Counted from the first letter of the stretch, positions 18,706 to 27,762 are shown. The stretch: DNA of 64,000 nucleotides from CAVUPF01 sp963803755 (GCA_963803755.1 CAWDNP010000003.1:248001-312000), one strand, 5' to 3'. Notes: generated by a model not told the origin, from the letters alone. A program made the numbers and translations.

Positions 18706-19713
18706 ATGGCAGCGACTTCACCCGACGCCAGCGCCAAGCCCGACCGAAACCTGGCGCTGGAGCTGGTGCGGGTCACCGAGGCCGCCGCTCTGGCCTCCGC
18801 TCGCTGGGTCGGGCGCGGCGACAAGATCGCCGCTGACCAGGCTGCCGTCGACGCTATGCGCTACGTGCTCGACTCGGTCTCGATGGACGGGGTCGTCGTG
18901 ATCGGTGAGGGCGAGAAGGACGAGGCGCCGATGCTCTATAACGGCGAGCAGATCGGTGACGGCAGTCCGCCGGTCATCGACATCGCCGTCGACCCGCTGG
19001 AGGGCACTCGCCTCTGCGCCCTCGGCATGCCCAGCGCGATCGCCGTGATCGCGCTCGCCGAGCGCGGCACGATGTTCGACCCCGGCCCCTGCGTCTACAT
19101 GGAGAAGATGGCCGGCGGCGAGGAGATCGCCGACCTACTCGACCTCGATCGCCCCCTGCCCGAGACGCTGAGGCTGATCGCCGAGCGCAAGGGCGCCAGC
19201 GTCGGCGACGTCACCGTCGTCATGCTCGATCGCCCCCGACATGAGGAGGCGATGCGCGATGTTCGAGAGGCCGGCGGCCGCATCCGCCTGATCACCGACG
19301 GCGACATCTCCGCCGCCCTACTCGCGGTCAGCGACCGCTCCCCCGTCGACCTGCTCTGGGGCATCGGTGGCACCCCGGAGGGCGTCATCTCCGCGGCGGC
19401 GCTGAAGTCGATGGGCGGCCAGATCCTCGGGCGCCTTTGGCCGCGCGATGAGAGTGAGCGCCAGGCCGCGATCGCCGCAGGCTATGACCTCGACCGCGTC
19501 CTCACCGCCGATCAGCTCTGCTGGGGCGAAGACGTCTTTTTCTCCGCGACCGGCGTCACCGACGGTGACGTCCTGCAGGGCGTCCGCTACCGCGGTCCCG
19601 GCGCTACGACCGAATCGCTCGTGATGCGCTCCCGCTCCGGCACCGTCCGTCGCGTCCAGGCCCGCCACGATCGCTCCAAGCTCCGCGCGATCACCGGCGA
19701 GCGCTACGGCTGA
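18706..19713 (+). CDS. glpX: Class II fructose-1,6-bisphosphatase
   Basis: 335 residues, the usual GlpX length. Metal-binding landmarks: GVVVIGEGEKDEAPMLYNGE, then DIAVDPLEGTRLCA (DPxEGT) and TDGDISAALL. It removes the 1-phosphate in gluconeogenesis; GlpX is the standard FBPase in actinobacteria. It sits between two GGDEF-EAL genes and is convergent with the second. Confidence 0.95.
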   Translation: MAATSPDASAKPDRNLALELVRVTEAAALASARWVGRGDKIAADQAAVDAMRYVLDSVSMDGVVVIGEGEKDEAPMLYNGEQIGDGSPPVIDIAVDPLEGTRLCALGMPSAIAVIALAERGTMFDPGPCVYMEKMAGGEEIADLLDLDRPLPETLRLIAERKGASVGDVTVVMLDRPRHEEAMRDVREAGGRIRLITDGDISAALLAVSDRSPVDLLWGIGGTPEGVISAAALKSMGGQILGRLWPRDESERQAAIAAGYDLDRVLTADQLCWGEDVFFSATGVTDGDVLQGVRYRGPGATTESLVMRSRSGTVRRVQARHDRSKLRAITGERYG

Positions 19714-19737
19714 ATCATCCGGACTCCCAGAGGGGAA

Positions 19738-21654
19738 TCAACCTGAGTCGCTCCCTGGGGCCGGTGAGGGTTCGATCCTGCCGACACCAGCGAGCGCGTC
19801 TTCGCCTTGGCGAATCTCGAAGCGGCGGGTCGCGGGCCACTGGCGAAAGAACGAGTCGGCGTCCTGCGCGCTGAGGGGGCGTGTGAAGAGAAACCCCTGT
19901 CCGTTGTCGCACTCCTCCGCCTTGATCAGCGACAGGTCCTGAGGCCGTTCGATGCCCTCCGCGGTTGTCTCGATCGATAGGGCTTTGCCGAGCTGCACGA
20001 GGGTATGTAGGAGAATCTCTCCCTCGCAACCCTCGGCAAGCTGAGAGATGAACGAGCGGTCGATCTTGAGCACGTCGACAGGGAACTGCCGCAGGTGGGC
20101 GAGGGAGGAATAGCCAGTGCCGAAGTCATCGACGGCTATGCGAACGCCGAGGCTCTTGAGGGAGATGAGCCTGCGAGCGGTTTCCTCCGCGTTGCTCATC
20201 AGAGTGGTCTCGGTGATCTCAAGAGTCAGCGCGCTGGCGTCGAGCCCGCTCGAGCTCAGCGCCTCAGAAACGTGATCGAGGAGATCATCGGTGTCGAGCT
20301 GGAGTGCGGAGACATTGACCGCCACCCTGAGGGGATAGCCGGCCTCCTGCCACTTGGCGCCCTGAGCGCAGGCCTCCTTGAGGACCCAGGCGCCCACCTC
20401 GACGATCGTCCCGGTCTCCTCCAGCAGCGGGATGAAGTCCTCGGGCTGAACGACCCCGCGCCCCGGTCGCCGCCAGCGAATGAGCGCCTCAACCCCCGTC
20501 GGCGACATGCTTTGGAGATCAAACGTCGGCTGGTAGACGAGGAAGAACTCCTCGCTCTCCAGCGCACCCTGAAGGTCCATCTCGATCTCCAGGCGAGACT
20601 GGACTTCGTCCTCCATGCCGGACTCGAACACGAGGTAGCGGTTCTTGCCGCCCCACTTTGCCCGGTACATCGCGATGTCGGCGTCGCGTAGCAGTTCTTC
20701 GGCGGAGGCTCGCCCACCTGTGGCGATGCCGATGCTCGTCTTCACGAACACGCACGTGTCATCGGCTCCACTGAGCGTGAACGGCTCCTTGAACGCTTCG
20801 AGCAGCCGCTCGGCGATCAGCTCGGGCCCGGCCGCGAGCGAGAGTCCGTCGGCGACCACCACAAACTCGTCCCCGCCGAGCCGGCCGAGCGCATCGGTCT
20901 CGCGAATGACACCGTCGAGTCGAGCGGCGACGGCGCAGAGCAGCTCGTCCCCGACGTTGTGACCGAGCGAGTCGTTGATGGCCTTGAAGTTATCGAGGTC
21001 CACGAACAGCACTGCCACCGGTTCCTGGTTGACCCGAGCGCGCGTCAGCGTCTGCTCGATGCGGTCAAGAATCAAGGTCCGGTTCGGCAAGCCGGTGAGG
21101 GCGTCGTGCGTCGCCAGGAAGACCAGTTCCTTCTGGCGGCTGGTCAGTTCCTCATGCGAGCGCTGACGCTCACCCTCAAACGACTCGCACATCCGCACGA
21201 GCGTGACGTCGAGGCTCCTTTGCAGCATCTGCAGCGCCTGTTCGAGCACCCCGGTGTCGAGTTCGAGCTGGCCTGCGTTGGCGATCAGCACCTCCGCCGC
21301 GGAGTCGCGCCATCGCAGGCAGCGCTTGGTGACCTCGTTCAGCGGCGCCTCGCGCTGGGAGGCGAGCTGGGCAAAGATCCGCCAGGACTCCTGGCCAACG
21401 TCGCGGGCGACCGCCTCGCCCTCGCCCGCCATCCATCGTGCGACGGCGACCGTGGAGACCGCGCCTACCTCCTCGAAGCTCTCTTCGACGACCTTATCGA
21501 GCGTTCGTCCAGAGGCAACCGAACGACTCATCATTTTCTCGACCACGCCAGCGGTGCTCGCGTTCAGCGCCTCCCCGAGGCGACGAAGCTCGCTTTCGGC
21601 TGTTCCGTCCTCGGTGCACCCGGATTTCGTGGAAGTGCTCCTGTCGACCGTCAT
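19738..21654 (-). CDS. Soluble GGDEF-EAL c-di-GMP enzyme
   Basis: 638 residues from ATG 21654, chosen for the AAGGA site just before it; the open frame runs 23 codons further. An N-terminal helical region of about 190 residues (SELRRLGEALNAST...) has no recognised domain. The GGDEF domain is intact (LGGDEFVVVADG) with an RxxD I-site (RETD). The EAL domain is complete: GVEALIRW, NVSALQL, LEITETTLM, DDFGTGYSSLAHL, LKIDRSFI, TAEGIE, GQGFLFTRP. It is paralogous over its whole length to the gene at 52505-54426. It may respond to an intracellular signal since no TM helix is seen. Confidence 0.9.
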   Translation of the reverse strand: MTVDRSTSTKSGCTEDGTAESELRRLGEALNASTAGVVEKMMSRSVASGRTLDKVVEESFEEVGAVSTVAVARWMAGEGEAVARDVGQESWRIFAQLASQREAPLNEVTKRCLRWRDSAAEVLIANAGQLELDTGVLEQALQMLQRSLDVTLVRMCESFEGERQRSHEELTSRQKELVFLATHDALTGLPNRTLILDRIEQTLTRARVNQEPVAVLFVDLDNFKAINDSLGHNVGDELLCAVAARLDGVIRETDALGRLGGDEFVVVADGLSLAAGPELIAERLLEAFKEPFTLSGADDTCVFVKTSIGIATGGRASAEELLRDADIAMYRAKWGGKNRYLVFESGMEDEVQSRLEIEMDLQGALESEEFFLVYQPTFDLQSMSPTGVEALIRWRRPGRGVVQPEDFIPLLEETGTIVEVGAWVLKEACAQGAKWQEAGYPLRVAVNVSALQLDTDDLLDHVSEALSSSGLDASALTLEITETTLMSNAEETARRLISLKSLGVRIAVDDFGTGYSSLAHLRQFPVDVLKIDRSFISQLAEGCEGEILLHTLVQLGKALSIETTAEGIERPQDLSLIKAEECDNGQGFLFTRPLSAQDADSFFRQWPATRRFEIRQGEDALAGVGRIEPSPAPGSDSG

Positions 21655-21807
21655 TTTCCTTGCTATCGACTGGCACGCCGCGGTCCTTGACAGGCCGCTC
21701 GAACATCCGACGCATGCACACATCCATGCGACCCGCAGGGCACAGGCGCTGGCTTGACCTGCGAGTACGGAGTTGCGGGCCGGTCGTCCTTTTAGGACAC
21801 CTTGCAG

Positions 21808-24393
21808 CTACGGGGTTGCGGGCCGGTAATCCTTCAGAAAATCTTGCAGCTCAGCGAGCTTCTCAGTTGCCAAGTCCGCGAGCTCAGCGGCAGCGGTCAC
21901 CTTGGACAGGCGCTCCTCTAGCGCGGTGATCTGCTCCCGCGCCAGCAGCTCAGCGAGCTTCTCGGTTGCCGAGTCCGCGAGCTCAGCGGCAGCGGTCACC
22001 TTGGACAGGCGCTCCTCTAGCGCGGTGATCTGCTCCCGCGCCACGGTGAGCTCGCTTTCTCGCTCCTGCTCTCGCTCGGCGCTTTGCTCCTGCTCTCGCT
22101 CGAACTCGGCGCGCTCCTCAGCGAGCTTCTCGGTTGCCGAGTCCGCGAGCTCAGCGGCAGCGGTCACCTTGGACAGGCGCTCCTCTAGCGCGGTGATCTG
22201 CTCCCGCGCCACGGTGAGCTCGCTTTCTCGCTCCTGCTCTCGCTCGGCGCTTTGCTCCTGCTCTCGCTCGAACTCGGCGCGCTCCTCAGCGAGCTTCTCG
22301 GTTGCCGAGTCCGCGAGCTCAGCGGCAGCGGTCACCTTGGACAGGCGCTCCTCTAGCGCGGTGATCTGCTCCCGCGCCACGGTGAGCTCGCTTTCTCGCT
22401 CCTGCTCTCGCTCGGCGCTTTGCTCCTGCTCTCGCTCGAACTCGGCGCGCTCCTCAGCGAGCTTCTCGGTTGCCGAGTCCGCGAGCTCAGCGGCAGCGGT
22501 CACCTTGGACAGGCGCTCCTCTAGCGCGGTGATCTGCTCCCGCGCCACGGTGAGCTCGCTTTCTCGCTCCTGCTCTCGCTCGGCGCTTTGCTCCTGCTCT
22601 CGCTCGAACTCGGCGCGCTCCTCAGCGAGCTTCTCGGTTGCCGAGTCCGCGAGCTCAGCGGCAGCGGTCACCTTGGACAGGCGCTCCTCTAGCGCGGTGA
22701 TCTGCTCCCGCGCCACGGTGAGCTCGCTTTCTCGCTCCTGCTCTCGCTCGGCGCTTTGCTCCTGCTCTCGCTCGAACTCGGCGCGCTCCTCAGCGAGCTT
22801 CTCGGTTGCCGAGTCCGCGAGCTCAGCGGCAGCGGTCACCTTGGACAGGCGCTCCTCTAGCGCGGTGATCTGCTCCCGCGCCACGGTGAGCTCGCTTTCT
22901 CGCTCCTGCTCTCGCTCGGCGCTTTGCTCCTGCTCTCGCTCGAACTCGGCGCGCTCCTCAGCGAGCTTCTCGGTTGCCGAGTCCGCGAGCTCAGCGGCAG
23001 CGGTCACCTTGGACAGGCGCTCCTCTAGCGCGGTGATCTGCTCCCGCGCCACGGTGAGCTCGCTTTCTCGCTCCTGCTCTCGCTCGGCGCTTTGCTCCTG
23101 CTCTCGCTCGAACTCGGCGCGCTCCTCAGCGAGCTTCTCGGTTGCCGAGTCCGCGAGCTCAGCGGCAGCGGTCACCTTGGACAGGCGCTCCTCTAGCGCG
23201 GTGATCTGCTCCCGCGCCACGGTGAGCTCGCTTTCTCGCTCCTGCTCTCGCTCGGCGCTTTGCTCCTGCTCTCGCTCGAACTCGGCGCGCTCCTCAGCGA
23301 GCTTCTCGGTTGCCGAGTCCGCGAGCTCAGCGGCAGCGGTCACCTTGGACAGGCGCTCCTCTAGCGCGGTGATCTGCTCCCGCGCCACGGTGAGCTCGCT
23401 TTCTCGCTCCTGCTCTCGCTCGGCGCTTTGCTCCTGCTCTCGCTCGAACTCGGCGCGCTCCTCAGCGAGCTTCTCGGTTGCCGAGTCCGCGAGCTCAGCG
23501 GCAGCGGTCACCTTGGACAGGCGCTCCTCTAGCGCGGTGATCTGCTCCCGCGCCACGGTGAGCTCGCTTTCTCGCTCCTGCTCTCGCTCGGCGCTTTGCT
23601 CCTGCTCTCGCTCGAACTCGGCGCGCTCCTCAGCGAGCTTCTCGGTTGCCGAGTCCGCGAGCTCAGCGGCAGCGGTCACCTTGGACAGGCGCTCCTCTAG
23701 CGCGGTGATCTGCTCCCGCGCCACGGTGAGCTCGCTTTCTCGCTCCTGCTCTCGCTCGGCGCTTTGCTCCTGCTCTCGCTCGAACTCGGCGCGCTCGTTG
23801 GTCAGCGCCGCCGCTGCCTGCTGTGGTTGAGGCGCAGCCATTGACTCTGGCTGCTCTGTCACTGGCGGGGGCGCCTGCTCAGGGAGGCTCTCGATCAGAC
23901 TCTGTATTTGGGTCCCAGTGGCGATTACGGGTCGGACTTCGTTCCGCGTCATCACCTCGATGTCGCTGATTCCCAACATGTCGAAAGGGTCCTCGATCGC
24001 GACGACCAACGCTCCGTCGGTGGCAAAAGCGATCGGCACAGCCGTATAGCGAGCTGCGGTGGACTTGTCGATCAGACCGGCTGCCTGCAGATCGACCTCG
24101 AACTGGTCGAGATCAACGTGGTCGAGGCAGTTTCGCTCGGCCACTGCGAGCGAGAGCTGCCACTCATCGATGGCGCCGTTATCGAGTAAGTGGCGCTCGG
24201 GAGTCTTCGCGGAAAGGCGGGTTGCCTCAACGGCTTCCTCAACGGAGTCGTGATCGGCGAAGCCGAGCTCGGCAATGACATCTGTAAGGTAGGCCCCTTG
24301 GCGATCGGGGTTGGATGGAGCGATGATGCCAGGCGCATCCGGCGGCATCCCCGCGACGCTCAAGCGAGGGTTGCTGGCGGTGGTCTCGCTCAT
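21808..24393 (-). CDS. MshEN-domain protein with an eleven-unit coiled-coil repeat array
   Basis: 861 residues from ATG 24393 (GGGGTGAGGCGG just upstream). Residues about 30-170 are a GspE/MshEN N-terminal domain (TDVIAELGFADHDSV, HLLDNGAIDEWQLSLAVA, AVPIAFATDGALVVAIEDP), which resembles the N-terminus of PilB at 29635. There is no ATPase domain. Instead, after a Pro/Gln linker, come eleven identical 56-residue units plus a partial twelfth, ending LQDFLKDYRPATP. The unit (EERAEFEREQEQSAERE..., LTVAREQITALEERLSKV) is a charged coiled coil; about 616 residues could make a rod of some 90 nm. MshEN domains bind c-di-GMP in some proteins. A role as a c-di-GMP-responsive scaffold for the pilus is inference. 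Confidence 0.8.
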   Translation of the reverse strand: MSETTASNPRLSVAGMPPDAPGIIAPSNPDRQGAYLTDVIAELGFADHDSVEEAVEATRLSAKTPERHLLDNGAIDEWQLSLAVAERNCLDHVDLDQFEVDLQAAGLIDKSTAARYTAVPIAFATDGALVVAIEDPFDMLGISDIEVMTRNEVRPVIATGTQIQSLIESLPEQAPPPVTEQPESMAAPQPQQAAAALTNERAEFEREQEQSAEREQERESELTVAREQITALEERLSKVTAAAELADSATEKLAEERAEFEREQEQSAEREQERESELTVAREQITALEERLSKVTAAAELADSATEKLAEERAEFEREQEQSAEREQERESELTVAREQITALEERLSKVTAAAELADSATEKLAEERAEFEREQEQSAEREQERESELTVAREQITALEERLSKVTAAAELADSATEKLAEERAEFEREQEQSAEREQERESELTVAREQITALEERLSKVTAAAELADSATEKLAEERAEFEREQEQSAEREQERESELTVAREQITALEERLSKVTAAAELADSATEKLAEERAEFEREQEQSAEREQERESELTVAREQITALEERLSKVTAAAELADSATEKLAEERAEFEREQEQSAEREQERESELTVAREQITALEERLSKVTAAAELADSATEKLAEERAEFEREQEQSAEREQERESELTVAREQITALEERLSKVTAAAELADSATEKLAEERAEFEREQEQSAEREQERESELTVAREQITALEERLSKVTAAAELADSATEKLAEERAEFEREQEQSAEREQERESELTVAREQITALEERLSKVTAAAELADSATEKLAELLAREQITALEERLSKVTAAAELADLATEKLAELQDFLKDYRPATP
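21952..23799 (-). repeat. Tandem array of eleven 168-bp coding repeats
   Basis: The period is exactly 168 bp (56 codons) and 11 copies fill 1,848 bp. Copies compared by eye are identical base for base, including at third codon positions. The first copy begins with Asn instead of Glu. A truncated twelfth copy with one change (ADLATEK) follows downstream to about 21,860. Perfect identity means recent expansion or strong homogenisation, and copy number may vary or be mis-assembled. Confidence 0.95.
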
Positions 24394-24398
24394 CCGCC

Positions 24399-25389
24399 TC
24401 ACCCCCCGGTCGGCTGCGTGGGCATGTGATGCTGCTCTGACGCTCGGGCAGCAGCTTCTGCCAGCATGAACGCCTCTTCGGGAGAACGGCGTCCCGGCCA
24501 GCACTTGCACGCCATTGAAGAGTTCGATCCGCGGGCCGCTCCCTTCCGTTACGCGCCGGAGGGCCGCTTGGACGCGCTCAACGAAGTCGGGAGCGTGCTC
24601 CAGGCGAGCGCCAACCAGAATCGCGGCGACGGTCGCCTCACCGACGCGACCAAGGCGATCCGTCCTCCGGGCATTCGCTTGCAGCATCTCAGCGACGATC
24701 TTCATTGCCAGTTTGCTCTTCGGATCGCCATTGAGAGACTGATCGGAATCTGCACGGATCCGGAAGGTAACGAGCACTGACTCGACGGTTCCCCGGCTCG
24801 TCAACGCCCACTCGTGGTCGAGTAGGCTGAGGAAACTGTCGCGGTTGGGGAGGCCGGTGTCTGCATCGATCTTCGCATCCGCGGACGAGCTTCTTCGAAG
24901 CCGTCCGAGTTCAGCCCGGCGCTCAACGCTCTCCCATTCGTGGCTCAGCAGCCGCGCGGCAATGCCGAGCATCGCCTCGTGATCGCAGCCGTAAACATCG
25001 ACGCCCGAGTCTAAGGCGGAGAGGATGCCAACGATCCTGCCGTCGCTCACCTCTAGCGGCATTCCCAGGCTCGCTCCTGCACCCAGCGATTGGAGGTACT
25101 CGCAATCAAGCTCGGCGGTTGGCAAGGGATCCTGGTTGCTCGGGTGTGGGCCAGTGCCGTTTGCGCGAGCCTTCAGCGGCAAGACAGTGCCCTTGCCGAT
25201 CCCATTCACGCCGGCACCCCGCACCTCGATTACCCGGCAGCCTTGCTCGTTTGGTTCGAGCCGACCCAGGACGATGACGCCGGGGATGACGTCGGCTATT
25301 GCGCTCAGCACAGGCTCCACAGCATCCGAGAAATTGCGGAAACGAGGATGGCCGAGGCGGATCAGAGTCTTGGCCTCAATGCTCTCCAT
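24399..25389 (-). pseudogene. GAF domain plus degenerate GGDEF protein, probable frameshift near its end
   Basis: Starts at ATG 25389 (MESIEAKTLIRL). Residues about 1-160 are GAF-like (GVIVLGRLEPNEQGCRVIEV, GASLGMPLEVSDGRIVGIL). A GGDEF domain follows with the usual entry DADTGLPNRDSFL but RVGEATVAAIL where GGDEF should be, so it cannot make c-di-GMP. Without correction the frame runs on into the next gene. Removing one base at 24480-24482 gives the natural domain end (EEAFMLAEAAARASEQ) and a TGA at 24399, six bases before the next gene's ATG. The break may be a sequencing error. Likely a sensor or adaptor co-transcribed with the MshEN repeat gene. Confidence 0.7.
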
Positions 25390-25459
25390 GCTGTCCCTAT
25401 CGGATGGTGATCGAAATATCCTGAGGGTGGGTTGAGTGCAGCCCGGAGACCGAAGGGTC

Positions 25460-26362
25460 TCACCGGGCAGTTTCCCCGCCGCAATCTGCGCAGCCGCCCC
25501 TCGTCTTTGCCTCTCCGTAGGGCATCTCGCCGGTGGCTTGCAGCTCATAGCGCAGCGAATTGATCACCGCGCCGGACATCAGCGCCAGGCTCAGTAGGTA
25601 GAACCAGAGCAGGGCGATGAGGACGAAGCCGAGGGTGGAGCCAAGGCGGGAGAGGCTGGAGACGTTGTTCAAATAGATCGGGAAGAGCCAGTTGGCGAGG
25701 CCCGCCGTGACCGTGACGAAGAGCGCCCCCGGCCAGACTGCCCGCCAAGGCATGTGCCCTTTCGGCACCGCCCAAAAGATCACGCAGCAGATCCCGAAGG
25801 TGATCAACAGTGCCACGCCGAGCAGCAGCACCGTGTCGATCGCCCTGATGTGGGAGAGCCCGAAGGGGAGGCGGTCGGTGCCCGAGGCGACGGCGCTCTC
25901 GAACGCGGGCAGGAAGATGCTCGCGGCGATGAAGAGGATGACGACGGCGAGCATCATGAAGGAGAAACGCTTTTGCTCGACCCAACTGCGGCACTCGACG
26001 TGGTAGATGTGGCAGAAGGCGGTGTCCATCGCGCCCCAGAAGGAGGCGCCGATCCACAGCGAGCCGAAGAAAGCGGCAATCCCGATCGTCGTCGAGTTGT
26101 CCACGATCCGGTTGAGCACGTCAGTCAGGGTTCCCTGATCAACGTTGGGGAAGAGGCGCTGGAGGTCGCCCAGGACGCTGGTCTCGACGCCGCCGATCTT
26201 CAGTACCTGGCCGAAGACAAAGAGGACCAGCAGGGCGAAGGGGAAGACCGCCAGCATCAGGTTGTAGGCGACCATCGCCGAGAGCCCGGTGACGTTCTCG
26301 CGGTAGGCGCGCTGCCAGAAGGCGCGGAGCCAGGGGTGGGGATGGCGCATCGAATTTGGCAT
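25460..26362 (-). CDS. YihY/BrkB family inner-membrane protein
   Basis: 300 residues from ATG 26362 (TTG 26383 and ATG 26350 are alternatives). Six hydrophobic helices and the family pattern are present: ENVTGLSAMVAYNLMLAVFP near the start, then FGSLWIGASFWGAMDTAFCHIY, and GSTLGFVLIALLWFYLLSLA. The family's biochemical role is unsettled; it was once called ribonuclease BN in error. The C-terminus ends in a CADCGG motif. Confidence 0.87.
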   Translation of the reverse strand: MPNSMRHPHPWLRAFWQRAYRENVTGLSAMVAYNLMLAVFPFALLVLFVFGQVLKIGGVETSVLGDLQRLFPNVDQGTLTDVLNRIVDNSTTIGIAAFFGSLWIGASFWGAMDTAFCHIYHVECRSWVEQKRFSFMMLAVVILFIAASIFLPAFESAVASGTDRLPFGLSHIRAIDTVLLLGVALLITFGICCVIFWAVPKGHMPWRAVWPGALFVTVTAGLANWLFPIYLNNVSSLSRLGSTLGFVLIALLWFYLLSLALMSGAVINSLRYELQATGEMPYGEAKTRGGCADCGGETAR

Positions 26363-26391
26363 TGACTTCACAAACTGAAGCAACTACCATA

Positions 26392-26405
26392 CGAACAGAC
26401 GTTTG
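26392..26405. promoter_or_regulatory. Candidate LexA (SOS) box
   Basis: CGAACAGACGTTTG fits the Gram-positive SOS box CGAACRNRYGTTYG at every defined position. It lies 30 bp upstream of the YihY start codon and 157 bp upstream of rpoD, between the two divergent genes. Either gene, or a short transcript on the plus strand, could be LexA-controlled. No lexA gene is in the window. Confidence 0.4.
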
Positions 26406-26414
26406 AGACAGACC

Positions 26415-26478
26415 GCAATGCCCGTTCTGGGGCATTGCAGTGCTTACCTTCGCGGACCACCTCGCCGGTCCGCTTTTT
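26415..26478 (+). terminator. Two hairpins followed by a T-tract in the rpoD leader
   Basis: A 9-bp stem (GCAATGCCC / GGGCATTGC, 26415-26438) is followed by a 7-bp stem (GCGGACC / GGTCCGC, 26452-26473) and TTTTT at 26474-26478. On the plus strand the second is an intrinsic terminator. There is no plus-strand gene upstream, so it would end a small RNA or attenuate transcription entering rpoD. Confidence 0.55.
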
Positions 26479-26561
26479 GTCGGCCGCCGCGACTTTGTGT
26501 GCCCGGCCGCATTTCAGTTGCAGGACTAAACCATCTAGCGCAAGGGAATGGGTAGAGACGG

Positions 26562-27668
26562 ATGCTGGTAGCAGAGCTTCAAGAGATGGAGGAGGTCAAA
26601 GGCCTCATCACACGCGGGCAGCAGCTCGGCGTGCTCACCTTCGGTGACGTCGCATCGGCGGTCTCCGAGGTCGACCTAGACGAGTCCGACGTCGAGGACC
26701 TCTACGGGCACCTCGAGAAGTCGGGGATCGAGCTGGTCGAGGACATGGACCCGGCCCAGAAAGCCGCGGCCGACGCGATGCCGGTCGACACTGGCAAAAA
26801 AGGCCGGCGGCGCCAGAAACAGGCGCTCGACCTGAAGCCGGACATGACCACCGACTCCCTGCAGTTGTTCCTCAAGGATATCGGCAAGGTGCGGTTGCTG
26901 ACCGCCCAGGAGGAGGTCGAACTGGCGAAGCGGATCGAGCGCGGCGACCTTGACGCGAAGCAGAAAATGGTCGAGTCCAACCTGCGCCTCGTCGTCTCGA
27001 TCGCCAAGAACTACCGCAACCAGGGGCTGCCCTTCCTCGACCTAATCCAGGAGGGGACGCTGGGTCTGGTCCGCGCCGCGGAGAAGTTCGACTACCGCAA
27101 GGGGTTCAAGTTCTCCACCTATGCGACCTGGTGGATCCGCCAGGCGATCGCCCGCGCGCTCGCCGACAAGGCCCGGACGATTCGCATCCCGGTCCACGTG
27201 GTCGAGAAGCTGAACAAGATCGGCCGCGCCGAGCGCAAGCTGGTCACCGAGCTGGGCCGCGAGCCCACCCCGGAGGAGATCGCCGAGGTGACCGGGATCG
27301 ACCCGGAGGAGGTCGACTCGATCAAGCGCTCCGCGCAGGCCCCGGTCTCCCTCGAGAAGCCGGTCGGCGATGAGGAGGAGTCCGAGTTCGGCCAGTTCAT
27401 TGCCGATGAGAAGGCCGAGTCCCCGTTCGACCGGGCGGCCGACCTGCTCACCAAGGAGGCGCTGAAGGAGGCGCTTGAGAACCTCTCCTACCGCGAGCGC
27501 CGCGTGCTGGAGCTGCGATACGGGCTCGGCGGCGAGCACCCGCGCACCCTGGACGAGGTGGGTCGGACCTTCAACGTGACCCGCGAGCGGATTCGCCAGA
27601 TCGAGAACCAGAGCCTGAAGAAGCTGCAGTCGCTGGGCGAGGCCCAGAAACTGCGAGAGGTCGCCTGA
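26562..27668 (+). CDS. rpoD: Primary RNA polymerase sigma factor
   Basis: 368 residues. A short acidic region 1.1-like segment is followed by region 1.2 (DSLQLFLKDIGKVRLLTAQE), region 2 (NLRLVVSIAKNYRNQGLPFL, then FSTYATWWIRQAIARALAD), region 3 and region 4 (ERRVLELRYGLGG, VTRERIRQIE). All core promoter-recognition helices are complete, so this is the housekeeping sigma-70 type, not a sigma-28. The upstream leader contains hairpins and a candidate LexA box. Confidence 0.95.
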   Translation: MLVAELQEMEEVKGLITRGQQLGVLTFGDVASAVSEVDLDESDVEDLYGHLEKSGIELVEDMDPAQKAAADAMPVDTGKKGRRRQKQALDLKPDMTTDSLQLFLKDIGKVRLLTAQEEVELAKRIERGDLDAKQKMVESNLRLVVSIAKNYRNQGLPFLDLIQEGTLGLVRAAEKFDYRKGFKFSTYATWWIRQAIARALADKARTIRIPVHVVEKLNKIGRAERKLVTELGREPTPEEIAEVTGIDPEEVDSIKRSAQAPVSLEKPVGDEEESEFGQFIADEKAESPFDRAADLLTKEALKEALENLSYRERRVLELRYGLGGEHPRTLDEVGRTFNVTRERIRQIENQSLKKLQSLGEAQKLREVA

Positions 27669-27735
27669 GGCAACGCCCTCGTCCTGGTCTGCTGAACCAC
27701 GCCCGCTCAGCGCGTCCAGCGATATCCGTCGGTAT

Positions 27736-27762
27736 TAAGGCAACAAACATCCTGGCCGATAT
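27736..27762 (+). promoter_or_regulatory. Sigma-28-like promoter of the pilT1 operon
   Basis: TAAG (27736-27739), 15 bp, GCCGATAT (27755-27762) compares with the FliA/WhiG consensus TAAA-N15-GCCGATAA. The start codon ATG 27771 is only 8 bp further, so the transcript would be leaderless or nearly so. Found by eye; its support comes from similar boxes at other pilus genes in the window. Confidence 0.45.

Noticed and set aside
21952..23799. CRISPR-like array
   Set aside because: The repeats are directly abutting with no spacers and encode a regular coiled coil.
21902..23830. Long plus-strand open frame (642 codons, Ser/Arg-rich) opposite the repeat array
   Set aside because: It is the mirror of the minus-strand repeats; the 168-bp period keeps any stop-free frame open. 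No ribosome site and an unnatural composition.
21808..25548. One 1,246-residue protein combining GAF, GGDEF and the coiled-coil array
   Set aside because: The junction region is junk-like in this frame, while another frame gives a natural GGDEF end and a stop just before a ribosome site and ATG. Two genes with one frameshift explain it better.
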